Shown one piece after another: positions 22,376 through 35,728 of a DNA stretch of 64,000 nucleotides; the stretch's first letter is position 1, and every line of letters begins with the position of its first letter. Location of the stretch: positions 25,615 to 89,614 of the forward strand of contig PYSS01000144.1 of assembly GCA_003049465.1 (NCBI GenBank), read 5' to 3'. This stretch comes from Magnaporthiopsis rhizophila. Its lineage: Eukaryota; Ascomycota; Sordariomycetes; Magnaporthales; Magnaporthaceae. A program made the position numbers and the translations under genes. Below the pieces are notes generated by a model. It saw only the letters and a list, made by a program, of their open reading frames with translations, had not been told where the DNA came from and made no database searches.

Positions 22376-23200
22376 TGGGAGGGAGGATGATTCGCCCCCA
22401 AAGACCCCAGATTGACTGGACCGCCATTTGGCGGTCAGGCTAGGTACTGTAGCATAGAGTTAGGAGACTGTTGTAGTTGTATCAAAGTATGCGTACGATT
22501 CGTCGCCGTAGCTGGGCACTGGGAAGAGGAGCAATTTTGGGTCTGTGGGATGACCAAATCGAATTATACTGTCATTTGCACCATTGAGATTCAGCTGCGC
22601 CGACCAGGCGGGTTGGTTCCTCCAGTGCCGTTTGGTCATTCTAGAGACAGGCTTGAGCCATGCCGGGTTCGCGAGGGAGAATGATTCTCGAGCACGAGGC
22701 ATCGTTTTCAGAGTAGCATCAGACGCGAGGCACCGTTTACAGAGCATCATTGAGCAATGCAAGATTCACACCATTCACGGCATCAAATTCGGCGGCAAGC
22801 ATTAATTACTCCAGATCCATATGATAAACTTCTGTTAGGTGGTTGAGATGGTCATAAAAGCCGTATTAACAAAGGAGAATGGCCGCTAGGGCGCTTTTTT
22901 TTTGCTCATAACATTCGTGAAAAAGAAAATGGCAGAAGCCAAGGTATCATGAGAGTGAATAGGAGAGTCATCAAGCGTAACGTGAAAAGCGTGGCATAAC
23001 ATAATGAACCGCGTGACAGAAACTCTGTCAACAGCCCCGAGACGCCCTCCCCTGGATGTAAGAGGACAAAAGAAAAGAGAATCCCGAAACACAAAAAAAA
23101 GGCAACGAATGCTGATAGCCGTTGCGAGGCAAATCCAGCAGCAGAGAGAAAGAAATGAAGTAGAAAGAAGAAGAAAAACACCCGCGCATGCGCGAATGGT
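22376..23200. other. Convergent intergenic region
   Basis: Shared 3' flanks of the DUF1996 gene (plus) and the lipase gene (minus). No gene is seen. Confidence 0.6.
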
Positions 23201-25452
23201 TCAGTAGCCCTTGGCAGTCACAGCACCGACAGCCAGCACTTCAATGCGGCCGGCGTACAGACGCATGAGGTGCGCGACGGGGTCGCCCCAAATGACGCTG
23301 CGCAGCTGGTCGTCAGACGTGATCTGAGCGACGACGCCCTCATTCAGACGCTCCTCGACCGTCTTGCGGCCCTTGAGGCGCGACTTGGGGTCGCCCGACC
23401 GCAGCACCACGACGCGCCCGGCGTTGCTGAGCGTCGACGGCGGCACGTGCCACACGGGGCCAGACGAGCGGGACGACCGGTTGCTACTGCTGCCGCTCCC
23501 GCTTCCTCCGGACGAAGACGAAGGCTTTTTCGAGTGCGAAGAGCTGCCAGAGACGGAGGACGAGGACGACTTCTTGCCCGGCCTGTGCGACTTGCTTCCG
23601 CTGCTGCTGCTGCCGCTACTGCTGCTTCCACTGCTGCTGCCTCCCTCCCTCGACATGGACGAGGACGACGGGGGCGCGGGCGCGGCAAACAGCTCGAGAA
23701 GGCTCTTCACGTAAGCCTTGTCGGCCCGCGCGACCGGGTCTCCTTCGTTGACGAAGCTGAGGAACAGACTTTTCCGCCCGTGGCTGCCGCCCGTGGTTGT
23801 GGCGGTGCTGCTGCTACCGCTACCGCCATCGTCGGCGGCGGGTTCGGGAGCCGTCAACGGCAGGAGCGACACCGGGGGCGCGCCAAAGGTGACGCAGTGG
23901 ACGCGGCGGAAAGATCCGGCCAGTTTCGACAGCTCCGATGACGACCCGTTGCGGCCGCTGCCCATCATGTGGCTGTACAAGAGGGCGGCGACGGCGCCGC
24001 CGGCCGAGTGGCCCGTAAGCAGGAGGCTGTAGCTGCGCCGGGCCGGGTCCTCCTCCAGCAGGCGGCGCAGGCGGGCAGCGACGGGGGCGACCATGCTGCG
24101 GGCGACGCTGAGGAAGCCGGCGTGGCAAAAGTTGCCCGGGTCGTCGAGGAAGCCCTTTGGCGAGGCCGGGGCCGTGTTGAGGTTGACGGTCCAGTCCATG
24201 AAGGTGGCGGTGCCGCGGATGGCGAAGACGATGGTGTTCATGTGGTCCATGGGCACCGACTTGATGGTCATGGCCTTGGCGCCCGTCCGCCAGTCCGAGT
24301 CGACGTGCGTGTCGCGCTCGGCGCCGCGAGGGTTGTCATACACCCGTTCCGAGTACTGCGCCGCGAGGCATAGAATGGGCCATGTCGGGATGTATCTATA
24401 TGAGAAAATGAGGTTAGTTGGTCATCGTCCCTATTCGAAGGGGCTCGTTTTGCGGTGATTCTATTTTTGTATTCCCGGAGCGGGCGACAGAAACAGAAAA
24501 TGACGTACAGTTTAAGCGGCGGGAGGTTCATCGGCAGCTTCGAGTTAGCATAAAGATCGACCTTGGCGAAATAGTCAGTCGACGCCGTGTTCGCTGTCAA
24601 AGCGGTACTATGGCATTTCGAGTGATCCTTCCGGTGATGGCTCTTCTTGGTCGACCTCTTGGACGACGATCGCGCCAGAGCCGAAGAAGGCCTGGGCGAT
24701 GACGGGGCAGAGGCGCTCGCGGCGGGGAGAAGTCCCACAGGCTGGCTCGGGGCTAGTGGCCCGATCGCTGGCGTCTGCGCCGGAAGCAACGTAAACAGCT
24801 CCCTTTCGTTGCCATTATAGCGATCCAGGTCGATCGAGGTTAGCACATCGTTGAGTCTGGACTGGAGCCGATCGCAGATGGCAGCGCTCTGGTTCAGTAT
24901 CTGCGTCCCGTAGTCGTGCCATGCCGGCAAGCACTCATCGTAGCGCGGAGGCGGCGCTACCTGCAGCGACGGCGGAAGCACGTCGTTGGCCGCGTTGGCC
25001 ATGGAATCGGCATGAGATGGGCCGCCGCCGCCGCCACCACCACCACCACCACCACAGTTGATGGGACCTTTCGGCAGCGGCACCGGCGGTTGAGCCGAGG
25101 GCGAGATGTAGTAATGTTGATGCATGATTATTGGCGGCGCAGCCTGACCTTCGTATGGGTAGGATGCTGGTGGTGGCATCCATCCGTTGGGTGCCGGCAG
25201 ATAGCCTGCTGGCCGGAACTGGTAGTTGGCCCCGTCATATTGAGGCTGCCATTGGGGTTGTGGTGGTGATGCGGGAGGTACTGCGCGAGGAGCAGCAGCC
25301 GGGGCCGAAGGGCCAGGAGGTTTTGGTAGTCTTTTGCTGGGAGTGAGCGCGGTCGAATGCGACGAAGGGTGAGACTTGGTGCCGCCCTTGTCGCGTTTCC
25401 TGCTCGGTATCATGCCGAAGCCGAAGAAGCTCAGGAGGGCTGAGGGAGCCAT
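23201..25452 (-). CDS. Class-3 (alpha/beta hydrolase) lipase with long low-complexity regions
   Basis: The exons on the minus strand are 25452-24509 and 24395-23201 (712 aa). The 113-nt intron has donor GTACGT and branch CTAAC and restores PPLKLYIPTWPILCL. Residues 1-150 are Pro-rich with an 11-Gly run, without a signal peptide, so a cytoplasmic or peripheral location is likelier than secretion. The lipase_3 fold follows: AIRGTATFMDW as the oxyanion strand, the nucleophile elbow GHSAGG (Ser near residue 446), Asp in NEGDPVARAD (about 534) and His in DPVAHLMRLY (about 689). A Ser/Gly-rich insert of about 70 residues sits between Asp and His. Related fungal proteins are annotated as putative triacylglycerol or diacylglycerol lipases. 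The substrate is inferred from the family only. Confidence 0.85.
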
Positions 25453-28291
25453 TGTAAATAGTATCCAATAGTTGATGATGTTTTCTTCTTCCTTACGTCA
25501 CGAGAGTCCACCCCAGTCGGAGAACTTCCTGCGTAATAATGATGGAGTGTTGAGCATTAGGCGGTGCGAGTTTTGGGGACACGTGAATGAAGCCAAGAAT
25601 GGGAAAGGCAACAGGAGACGCGGCTGTCCGTGAGTATGTATATGCGCTGGCAGCGTAGTTGGGGGAGAGAAGAGAGGGCTCGGGAGAGGCCGGATGTCGG
25701 TGGATCGAGGGGAAGGGTGCTGAAATAGAAGAGATAAAAGGTCCAAGGCGACCGAGGCGCGCACAGGATGGGATGTGAAAAGCAAGACACCATCTGGAGT
25801 CAAGAGCAGGGGCGCGATTCGGCCGCGCATACAGTTCGGCTCCATACGGGGCTTGCTGCCCTCCTCGTTACTCAACGATGCATCCACACCCGCACCGGCA
25901 CTAACACGGGCGCCATGCCTCTGCTAAGGTTATCGTGCAGACGACATGGGTGGGGGAGGAGTAGCAGGAGCGGCATGGGGACCGGCGGGGGTCCAAGTCT
26001 AGCGCTGCTGGGAGCGACCCTGGTCCAGTGGCACATCTACGCCGTCATTGGCCACGGCGCCCAGCGCATAGCCCCAGTCAGGACCGCACGAGGGCGTGCA
26101 GCCAAACAGCGATGAGGGCCGAACAAAGTGAGTGCAGAGTGCAGCAGCAGAGGCGAGCAAGAGACGGAAACAAGGCCACCAAAAAGAGAGTCGTCTACCG
26201 TGCGACCGAGAGCATCGGGCGAACCAGAATTTGCAGCCGTCAACCCAGTCAGGGGTGGCAGCTGGACTGGGCTGCCATGCGAGCGCTGCAGGACCATTCT
26301 TTGTCCACGTAGGTGACAATATGTGCGCTCATTTGTCTGCTTTGCGGCCCAGAAGCTAGCGGGTCTAGGCCGGGGGTGCTGCAGGTCCAATAGGAGCAAG
26401 GGATATCAAAACTGCCAGTCGGCTCATTGAAGCCCAGGCGGGGGTGGTGACTGACGCAGGCCATCCGAGTCCCCTTTTTTCCTCCTGATTTTTTTTTTCT
26501 TCTTCTTCCTTTTCTCGCCCTTGGCAATCCTGTCAGATGGGATGACAAGACGAACGGTTTCTAGAACTTATAGCGCGCCAATTATATGGTTTGTTTCATG
26601 GCCCGTCACACAGATTTTTTTATTCTTTCATCTCTGCTTCGGCGTCGTGGTTGCTCTCTCGCTGAGTGTGCCCTTTTCTTCACCTTATTATTCTTTCCTT
26701 TTCTCTGCTTTTCTTTTAGCTTCAAAATCATCTTCGTGTCCTTTGAACACCGAGATCGCCTTGCTCAACGCCTTGCTCTAGGCTTCCATGAAACAAAACC
26801 GGTGGTGGGCGGTGATTTGATCGCATGAGATGGGATGAGCACCAGTAATGAGGTGTGAAAGAGATGAATGGGGCGCAGGTCAACGGCCCAAGACAGCCAC
26901 GCAGGCCACACAAGCAGACAGACTCGTCAGGGCCGCCACCCCACCAGCACGGCGCTTGCTCCCGCGTGTCGCAAGTGGAGGGAGGACTGGCGTCCCCTCG
27001 AGCCGTGGCATGAGCTGTCGTGTTGCCGTTAGCCGCCCGAAGAGATGCGGGGACTGGGGTCCGCCGTTGAGGGAAGCGGAGCACCAACGAGAGCAGTTCA
27101 GACGGGGCTGGTGCATGAGCCGTGCGTCGTCGCTATGCATCCAGGCCCTGCAGCAGCATCCAAGACGCCCTGGCCATCCAGCGTCGCAGCCATTGGTCGC
27201 GCATGTGTGACTCCCAGCCTGATGGGCAGTCAGGAGGCAGGCCATGCGCCGTTGTCGAATTGACACGTTGGAGACGCCGGGGCGCCTCGCTGGCAGGCGA
27301 TGGAAGGGTGCAAGGCCAGCGGAGAAAAAGCAAGCAGGGAACAGCAGCCGGCAAGTGGGTTCCTACAAGCTAGTGCCGTGCCCGGGCCGTCTGATAAAGA
27401 GTCAATCTGTCGGTCAAACAGAAACCCATGGCCTGTCTTTTTTTTTCTTCCCAGCGCGGTGAGTCAAAGGCTGGCCAGGGTGGATCGGTAGCCGACTTTT
27501 TTGTGCGATTCCTTTTCGTCGATTGTTCCCAGCCTTCTTCGGCACCGTTGGAATGCCGTCATGGTTCACGGCTTCGGTCGAGCATAGACGAAAATGTCCG
27601 TCGTGCTTCCAATGTCCCATTCTCCCATTCTCCCATCTGCCGTACGCCCCGTCCCATCACGTTGAGGTTGCCAGTAATGTAATGCGTGGTAGAGATGCAT
27701 TGAGGCCGTGCGCCTGCATCAACGCAATAATGGGGACTTTTTTTTTCTTCTTTTTTTTCCGTGTGTGCTTTTTTTCGCTGGCTGCGTCATCAGGTCTGTT
27801 CGAGCTTTCCGGTTTCGGCAAGACGCCACGGACTCCAAATCCTTCGGTCGCCGGCCAGGAGAACGTGCTGATTGTAGCCGGCATTGGCTGTATTTCTATC
27901 TCATTTTGCTGCCCGGTCCGTTCGATGGGATTGATTGATGGGTGTGGACCGACGCCGCCGTTGAGGTCGCCCCGATTGAGCCCGGCCCAAGATTCACAAT
28001 GGAATTCAGGCCCAGACCTCCGAAGCCCGCACCCAAAGGTGGGGCCAAGCTCCAGTCCTCAATGGAGGGCCAACGGCACAACCTTCCAGCAGCAATCTGG
28101 ACCTCCTATTGCAAAACCGCATCTGGAACACGCAGATTCATGCGACCATCGACTCTGACTGGCCACCCGCCCAGTGCCGGCCCGACCACAGCTCCCCTCC
28201 GAGCTCGAGGGCCGCGAGCCTCGTCCGCCTCAATCGAGCTGCCAGATCCGAATAGACAAGCATCGACCGAGATGCCTCCAGACAGCCCACA
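25453..28291. other. Divergent intergenic region, about 2.8 kb
   Basis: It lies between the start of the lipase gene (minus) and that of FHIP (plus). Open frames are short and random-looking. T-rich low-complexity stretches occur at about 26485-26520 and 27738-27774. Confidence 0.55.
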
Positions 28292-31200
28292 ATGGATTTC
28301 GTGAGTCCTGCCGCCGCCGTCTCCCAGCCCTGGCTCCAGCTCTCCAATAGCCTCAACTCCATACTGACGTCTGCCCTGCCCCTGACTGCCAGTGGTCACG
28401 ACTGCTAGCCCACACCCCTCTGTCCTTGGACAGCTCCCGCCGAGACCATGCCAAAGACCCGTTCCGCCGCCTCCAGCGGTTCGAGAAGAAATATGGCCAG
28501 ATGCTGGTACGCACGAGACCCCGCGGCTGACTCCTCCTCGCCAGCCTGCTCCCTCGGCGGCGGTGCTAACAAGAGTGGCGGTGATGGTGACGTTAGCAAA
28601 TATGGAGGAGCACCTCCAATCTCCCCCGCGACGAAGACGCCATCGAGGCTATCGAGGAGCGCCTGGTGGAGCTGACGGCGATCCTAGCCGACGAATCGCG
28701 CCGCCCGCTGCCGCACCCCTGCATCGCCTTCGCCGCCTCCAAGCAGATCTATGTGCCGGTTGCCAAGATAGCCACCACCTCATACAACCAGTGGATAGTC
28801 CGCGAAGCTATCCAGTTCTTCGCCACCCTTATCGAGAGTGAAGAGGAGGCCTTCGTCGAGAGCGAAGCCTTTGCCAACAGCCTGACCACCCTCCTCGTCC
28901 GCATCACTGGCGCGAACAGCCTCCAGCTCGGCTCCGACACCGAGATAAGGATCGTCGAGCTGGCCTTCAATATTACCACCAAGATCCGCCTTGACCCGGT
29001 CGGTGTCCTTGCAGCCTGGTTCAAATCATCACCACCCCCACCCCCGCCTCCACAGCAGCAACCCGCCTCGTCCGAAACCAGCCCAGAGAAGCAGCAGCAG
29101 CAGGACAGCCACGACAAGTTCGCGGGCAGGACCCAGAAAGAAGACTTCCCTCTTTTCTACCTCCTGGTAGACTACATTCACCACGAGGGCAAGGTCGGCG
29201 ACTTTGCTCGCACCGGCCTGCTGTACGTTGTCGAGGCCGCCTCGAGCTCTGTCGACCTGGAGCGATGGATCGTCGAGAGCGACCTTTCAACTCTCATGGC
29301 CACGGGCCTGGGTGCGCTCTACAGCCAGCTGAGCCGGAAGCTTGTCATCGACCACCCCGCCGACCAACTGCCTCCCATCCTAGCCCTCTCCGACTACCAG
29401 CATCCCAAGTCGACGTACGAAATTGTCAGCTCCTGCTCCCCCGAGTTCCAGGCGCACCTAGACACCTTCCTGTCTCATCTTCTCTTCTGGCAGGACGTCC
29501 TCAACCACTGCAAGTCGGTCGAGGTCAAGTCCACGCTCCTTGAACATTTCCGCATAATATTTCTTAAACAGCTATTGTGAGTGATGATGCAGATGCCACG
29601 CAGCCGGTCGCATGGTATCCATGGGACGGCACCTCGGGTTCGTTCCAGAACAGTCCTGCCCTAACGCCCGGCCAACCAGATACCCCTCGCTTCTCGAGTC
29701 TTCCGACATGGATGGTGGCTCCTCCGTCGCCGTTCTGACATATCTCCGCCGCATTCTGGAGTCCCTCGACCACCCAGACATGATTAGCCTCATTCTCTCA
29801 TATCTTCTGGCTCTTCCCGAAGCTGCCGCGTTGGAGACATCCTCCGCGGACGGCCCTCGCGGTACCGTCAGCGCGGCTCGCAAGCGCAAGTCAATGGACC
29901 TCCTAAGCATGATTGCTGCTCAGTCGGAGACTGCCGCGGACCCACTCCTCTACAACCTCGTCGATCTCATCCTCTCTTGCTTGCGCTCCCACAGTCACCA
30001 GACTATCCACGTCACTCTCCAGCTCGTCTCGGCAATTTTGAGGAGGCACCATCGCTATGCCACCGCGACTTTGCTAAAAACGGAGGGCGTTCACAGCGCA
30101 ACGCGCCGCCGGACAATCGGCGCGCACAGTCAGGAGGTGGACTTCTTCATGTCTCTGGCCGGCGCCATCGGTGGCCAGGACGACTTCGATGCCCTGTACG
30201 AGGATGCGCTTCGCGACGCCACCACCCGCCTCGAGTCGCATCCGTGCTCCCTCAAGCTTGTTGCGCCGCGCAGGTCGACTAATAATCACGATTTGCCCGC
30301 CGTCCCGACCGACACCTTGCCGGGCGCCCCGCGAGATGTGCACCGACACACTGTCCGGCCCGACGACCCCCTGCTGAACGCGGTGCTCGACCTTCTCGAG
30401 ACTTTCTTCGTTAACCCCATAGAAACGAACCTGTCTGTGACGGACACTCTCTTCGATCTAGCCGTGTGCGGTTTCGTGAGCATTGAAGGCTGGATGCTAC
30501 GACAGCCAGAAAAATACACGTTTGGAGACGACGACGACGATGATGATGACGACTATGACGACAGCCAGCAGCCCTTGAGCCCTGCCGCTCTCGACCCAGA
30601 TTCGCCCGAGTTTGCCGAGCTACACCGGGCGCGCGAAATGAAGAAATGCAGACGAAGGCCCCGATGGTCTCCCATTGGGCTGACCCGACTCCTGGCGCTC
30701 CTTCAGACGCTCCTGGACCAAGTTGAGGCCTACCGCGAGTCCGTCCCGCGTTTCGACGACCTTCTTCAGCAGCGACGAGAGGCCTTCCAGACCGCAGACA
30801 CCTCAGGCGCCTCGGTCGTGCCGCAGCCAGGTGCCCGCAGCAGCAGCGGTGGCAGGGCTGGGACCGGGGCCGCAATTACAACTCCGACAATCGGCACCAG
30901 CGAGTGGCGCCACCGCTCAAGTATCGCCGACTCCAGGAGCTCTTCGCCTGGTGGGATACCGGCGGCTCTCGAGGGGTTCGCGCAGCGTATCCTCTCGGAG
31001 CTCGGGACGCCCAGTCGCACCGTCAGCCCGCGCGGGAGGAAGGATTCGGCCGGCGATAGACTCCGTCCCGGTGGTGGCAGGTCATCAACCTCGACGCCTT
31101 CGCTAGGTCAGGGCGAGTTTGCTGGTGGCCAGTACAACGCCACGGCGATGCCGACGGCAGCATCGATCCTGCCTCCTCCCAACTACGACTACCCTGCCCC

Positions 31201-31714
31201 AAGCACACCATCCAAAGGACCTGCCGCATCCCCTGCGCGCTCGGGCGGTGAGAGAGGCAGGGATCCAGCCGTAGCCAGCCAGGTCGAGGCGTTCAAGGCG
31301 ATCGATCAACAGATCCTGGCCAGGCGCGTCGGCCTCCCGGTTGTGGCCCGGACCGTGCAGCCCATCCCGCTCGACCTGTGCGGGAAAAACCTGGCCACGG
31401 GTGCCAAGGAACCAGGGGCTGGTGATCCCAACGGGACGCAAAGGAATGATGCTACGGCCGAGACGACGCAGGGCTCGCAAAAGCAAATTTCGCTCGAGAT
31501 GGAGCTGGCAGCAGAGGAGAATGGTGGCGGCGACGAGGACGAGCTGCTTGACGCAGGGGCCAAGGGTACTCCTGCCAAAGAGCCTGAGGAGCCCAAGACG
31601 GTGTCAGTGTCTCACCTCCTCACGAACGTGCTTATACTTCAGGCGTTCCTGTTTGAGCTGGCGAGCCTTGCCCAGGCCAGGGCGGCTCTCTTTGACGAGG
31701 TTCGATTTGCGTGA
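28292..31714 (+). CDS. fhipA: FHIP / RAI16-like Hook-interacting protein
   Basis: The exons are 28292-28300 (9 nt, MDF only), 28393-28506, 28597-29576 and 29680-31714 (1045 aa). All junctions are in phase and the introns have CTGAC or CTAAC branch sites. The start MDF|WSRLLAHTP followed by RRLQRFEKKYGQML matches the usual beginning of fungal RAI16 (retinoic-acid-induced 16-like) proteins. The conserved core includes ELTAILADESRRPLPHPC, KIATTSYNQWIVREA, HHEGKVGDFARTGLLY and ESDLSTLMATGLGALYSQLS. FHIP joins FTS and Hook in the complex that links early endosomes to dynein; in Aspergillus nidulans FhipA serves this role. The second half has low-complexity inserts (polyQ/P, an acidic D-run at about residue 650, a Ser-rich linker) that separate conserved helical blocks. 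This is cytoplasmic, housekeeping-like transport machinery. Confidence 0.9.
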
Positions 31715-32192
31715 ATATTACGACCTGATGCATGGTATTTCCGGCTTTCTTATCTTTGAAATAGAGCCGCTGGATACTAGGACAGGCCTCTTGTTTTTGT
31801 TTTCCGTATAACATCTGGCCTTGGACACTTTTGTTTGAAAGCAATTGGTTGGTCTCGAACAGTAGTCGGTGCATTCACGTTTGGATTGACGTTTGATGGT
31901 AGCGATGAACTAGGTCAGCCACTTTGTTTATATCTTATGCCTGATGAAGAGAATTACTGAATTAGAAGGAGAAGGTATAGACAATTCATTACACTTTGGC
32001 AGTCGACGACGGTGAGAGTAAAAGGGATATTGGTAGGCAATTGAGAACAACGGCCGGAGCAAAGCAGCCACGGCGAGCGGTGTCTTAGCGACACCCTGCT
32101 CGCCAAAGTCCCCATCCCGTAAGTCCGGTTCAGTTGAAAGGGATCTGGCTTGTTCTTGTGTGCCAGGAAGGCCCTGTAAAAGGAGAAGAATG

Positions 32193-32234
<42 letters not shown>

Positions 32235-33286
32235 GGTTTGCCATGTCGAGCACATCCCGCGACCAACACCCATATCTCACCACGAGGCGTCCCAGATACC
32301 AGCAGCACAAGCAAAACGCAACATAGTGTCTAATCTCACGTGATGACCGACACCACCATTTGGCCATGAGGTTTTTTCTTTACCGCGTCGAGTGTCCGGC
32401 GATTCGGACGCCCCGTATGTACCGGTGTTTGACGGGTCCACGGCACAGCGGGGGAGCAGTGTGTGTTGTGTGTGTGTGGGTGGATAGATGGACGGGCGTC
32501 GACCAACTTTTCTTTTCTTATTTTTCTCTCTCTCCCCCGCAAAATGGATGGAGCTTTGGATGAGACCTTTTTTGACGTCCATTGGGGGTGGAGTCTGTCC
32601 CGCACGGCTGCCCAACGGGGCCAGACTCCATCGTTATGTTGTGTCCCCTTGTTGGTCGGTTGGTGCCGGGACGATTCTGCGGGGTTTTGGGTTTTGACGG
32701 GTAGTTTTCGAGCGTCCTGGCGAGCGATCTTGACAGCTTTGCGCTCGAGCGGTAGCGTGGCCTGCCACCATGTTGTGGAAAGCATTAAACAACAGATAGA
32801 AGCGAGAAAAAGACAAATTGATAATAATGTCACAGAAAAGTGCCTTGGAAACGAATCAGGGACTTGCAGGATGGAATTTTATTGTGAAGCTAGCGGAATA
32901 GATCAGCCTGTTGATATAGCAAGCAAAATGTGTTTCGTCGCCGGTCCAAGTTCCCCTACCTTTGCATTACCCGCCCTCTCCTGCGTACTCCTTCCTGCCA
33001 AACTCGAACACCAAATATCCGCGCGTGATTTGAGTAGTAAATATCCAAGAGTTGACAAAAGAAATATACCTAGAACGGTTGTTAAGAGAATGTGAGGACA
33101 AAAGAAAACTAAAGGTATCTCGAAGCAATAAAAGTAAGTCGTGTGGGGTATAAAGTCCCTCGCAGAGGGAAGCAATCTCTTGAGAGACAGCTCAGTCGTG
33201 GTGGTTTTCCAGATTTCCAAAACCGGAGGAAGGTAGCAATGCGCAGCCGCCCATGATCCCGGGCGGTGATACGCCGACATGTGTCG
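31715..33286. other. Convergent intergenic region with a 40-nt poly(A) tract
   Basis: 3' flanks of FHIP and of the Zn2Cys6 regulator. No gene is seen apart from low-complexity tracts. Confidence 0.55.
32193..32232. repeat. Homopolymer A(40)
   Basis: An uninterrupted run of 40 A's, in the 3' flank of FHIP about 0.5 kb after its stop. It could be a retroposed tail or simple slippage; its length may be imprecise in the assembly. Confidence 0.9.
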
Positions 33287-35728
33287 CTACTTTGCTGGCA
33301 GAGTGTTAAAGTCAATCTCTGCGCTCATGCCACCACCACCGCCGCCGCTCATGGGTGACATGGGTGACATGGATGTCATGACACTCATATCCGAGTTCGT
33401 GCGTTGTAGAGCTTGGAAGTCCGCGACAGTCCGTAGATGTGAGGCTTGGTTGATGGAAAAGCTGTTGGCTCGTGTTGCTTGTTGTCGCATCATCATGCCT
33501 TGGGCACCAGGCATCATCACCTGGCCCATATGACCAAGAGAGGTATTCATGACCTGTCCGCTGGCAAAGCCGTGATCTATGCTGCCATGCAGTCCTGGTT
33601 GTTGTCTGGGCGCTTGCGATATAACGCCTGGACTGGGTACTTGATTCATCCCGGGATGCATACTATTCTGGAAAGGGACGTTCATGTTGTTGTTGTTGGT
33701 CCCCTGTAACGCCGCTATACTGTGCTGGTGCTGGGATAGATGAGGGCGGTGCTGTTGAGGATACTGTTGGTGCTGTTGCTGTTGTTGTGGCGGCTGGTGT
33801 TGCAATGGCGACTGGTTTTGATGAGGCTGCGGGAGTTGCTGCTGCCCAGGGATGCCTCCGGGGGTGTTGAGCTGTGAGCCTGGCCCAGGACCGATAGGGC
33901 TCATGACCATGTCTGTCATGGAATTGAAGTCCTGCGAAGGCAACCCGTGCGAAAAATCGATGCCGGGCGCCAGCACAACTGGGGAGCTGACAAAGGGTGC
34001 GCCCATGTCCACGGCACCCCCGTCCGACGGCGACGACGGAGGCTCGGATTTGATTTCCTCGATACGAGGGATCGTAAACTTGGACTCATACTCATCCATT
34101 GGTGTGAGGGCTGGCACGTTGCCGAGACCAGCATTGCCAAACCCATCGAAGATATCGATGTTGCAGGCCATGTCGGGGGCTTTCTGCAGCATCGGGCTGA
34201 CGACGCGCGGGAGCACGTCGTTCATCTTGCACAGCAGCAGGGGCAAGAAACGCGACTCGCCGTTCCGAATGAGACCAAGCAGATTAAGAATCTGCTGTAA
34301 GCTGTCGCGGGGGTTGAAGGCGGCGAAAGGGTCGCTGTTTGGTTGGAGAGGAAGGACTTCGGTAAGTGAGGAAGCCACCTCGTAAAGCTTCTCAACCTGT
34401 CGCGTCAAACAGGGCGTGTGTTAGCACCAAGTATATACTGGAACGCTGGGCCAGAGCAGATAGAACACAAATAGCCGTGAGAGAAGATGACTTACAAATC
34501 CGCCGCTGATGAGCTCCATATTTCGGGTCGAGAAGGCGGACGTCATGGCAAGCAGCTCCCGAGATATGTCAACGGGAAATTGCATTGAAGACATGCCCTG
34601 CTCATTGGTATTCACGCGCGACATGCCGAGCTGCCATATGATGTGCTTGAGCCATGTCTGGTTCGTGTGCACATCGCCGAGCCGCGAATCCGTCGCGTTG
34701 AGATACGCAGGCAGGACTTCGGTCAGCTGCTTCTGGAGCCCGCCGACGTACGAAGCAGAGCAGGACTTGTTGGTGTTGTTCCACAGGTTCACGAACTGGT
34801 CGTCGAAGGGCCGGAACATCTTGGCAAGCAGGACAAAGCCGCCGAGCTGGTGCGCGCACTGGTCGCTAGGGTCGTCTCCGGTTGTTGGGAGATTGATGGT
34901 GGCCTGGAGAGTCAAGGGCCGGTCGCGCTGCAGAGCGTAGGCCCTCTCGGTGATAAAAAGCAGCCAATACAGCCGCCTTCGCCTTGATGAGCTGGCGTTG
35001 TCGTAGCCTACATACGAGTCCTCCTTGGTCATGCCCGTCATGTGGGCAACTGTTGTTGCTTCGCGCAGGTGGAACCAGGCTTTATCGTGCAGCTCGAGGG
35101 CGTAGTAGCACGCAAAGAGAAAGTAGCTGGTGCAGAGGCTGTTCGGGGTGGGTGACTCGATGTGGTCATAGGCCTTGCGGACGCGAATCGTCTCCTCCAT
35201 GAGCAGCGTTCCCGTCACCACGTTGGCACCGGGCATGGTGTCAAGCCCGTATGGGTCACCACCAGGTGTCGACATCCCTGGCTGCAGCATCATGAAGGCG
35301 CAGAGAGAAGTGACGAGGCAATAGGTGTCGACGTTGGTCTCCATGGCCAGAGAGTCGCGCTCAAGCTGTTGTCGGTTCAAGATGGGGATGATGGAGTACA
35401 TGTGGTTGAAGTAGAAGTCGACGCACTCCTTGATGACCTCCTTGGTCAAGAGGCCAGGGGTCGGCGTCAGGGTCGGGCTCCCAGGCGGCGAGGCTGCGCC
35501 GTGGATGCGGTTGTGGACTTTGGTGGCAAGGCTGGTCTGACGCTGAGTCTCGCGCAGCTCGCTGATGACCTTGGCCCTGGAGCCCTTTGGCCCCTTCTTT
35601 TGCGGAATCGCATTGTACGTGCACCCCAGCTGGGCCGACGAGCAATTGCGGCACGGGTTGACGCCGTCGCACCTGACCTTGCGACGGTGGCAGGCGTCGC
35701 ACGCCCGTTTGACCGCGGAGTTCGTCAT
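33287..35728 (-). CDS. Zn2Cys6 transcription factor of the sugar-regulator (AmyR/BglR/COL-26-like) type
   Basis: The exons on the minus strand are 35728-34496 and 34396-33287 (780 aa). The intron (99 nt, donor GTAAGT, branch GCTAAC) lies inside the regulator region. The zinc cluster (about residues 8-37) reads KRACDACHRRKVRCDG ... PCRNCSSAQLGCTY, followed by KKGPKGSRAKVI. That CTYNxxxKKGPKGSR linker is typical of the maltose/sucrose/amylase/beta-glucosidase regulators. The middle is a fungal_trans domain (FYFNHMYSIIPILNR, SYFLFACYYALELHDKAW, RRRRLYWLLFITERAYALQRDRP). The C-terminal 200 residues are Gln/Pro/Asn-rich with polyQ, a likely activation region. It is nuclear, and control of carbohydrate use is inferred from the DNA-binding linker. 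Assignment to one named orthologue is uncertain. An unusually long 5' flank (3.6 kb) precedes it. Confidence 0.82.

Noticed and set aside
23004..23207. Short basic plus-strand frame after the lipase stop
   Set aside because: Purine-rich 3' flank; no support as a gene.
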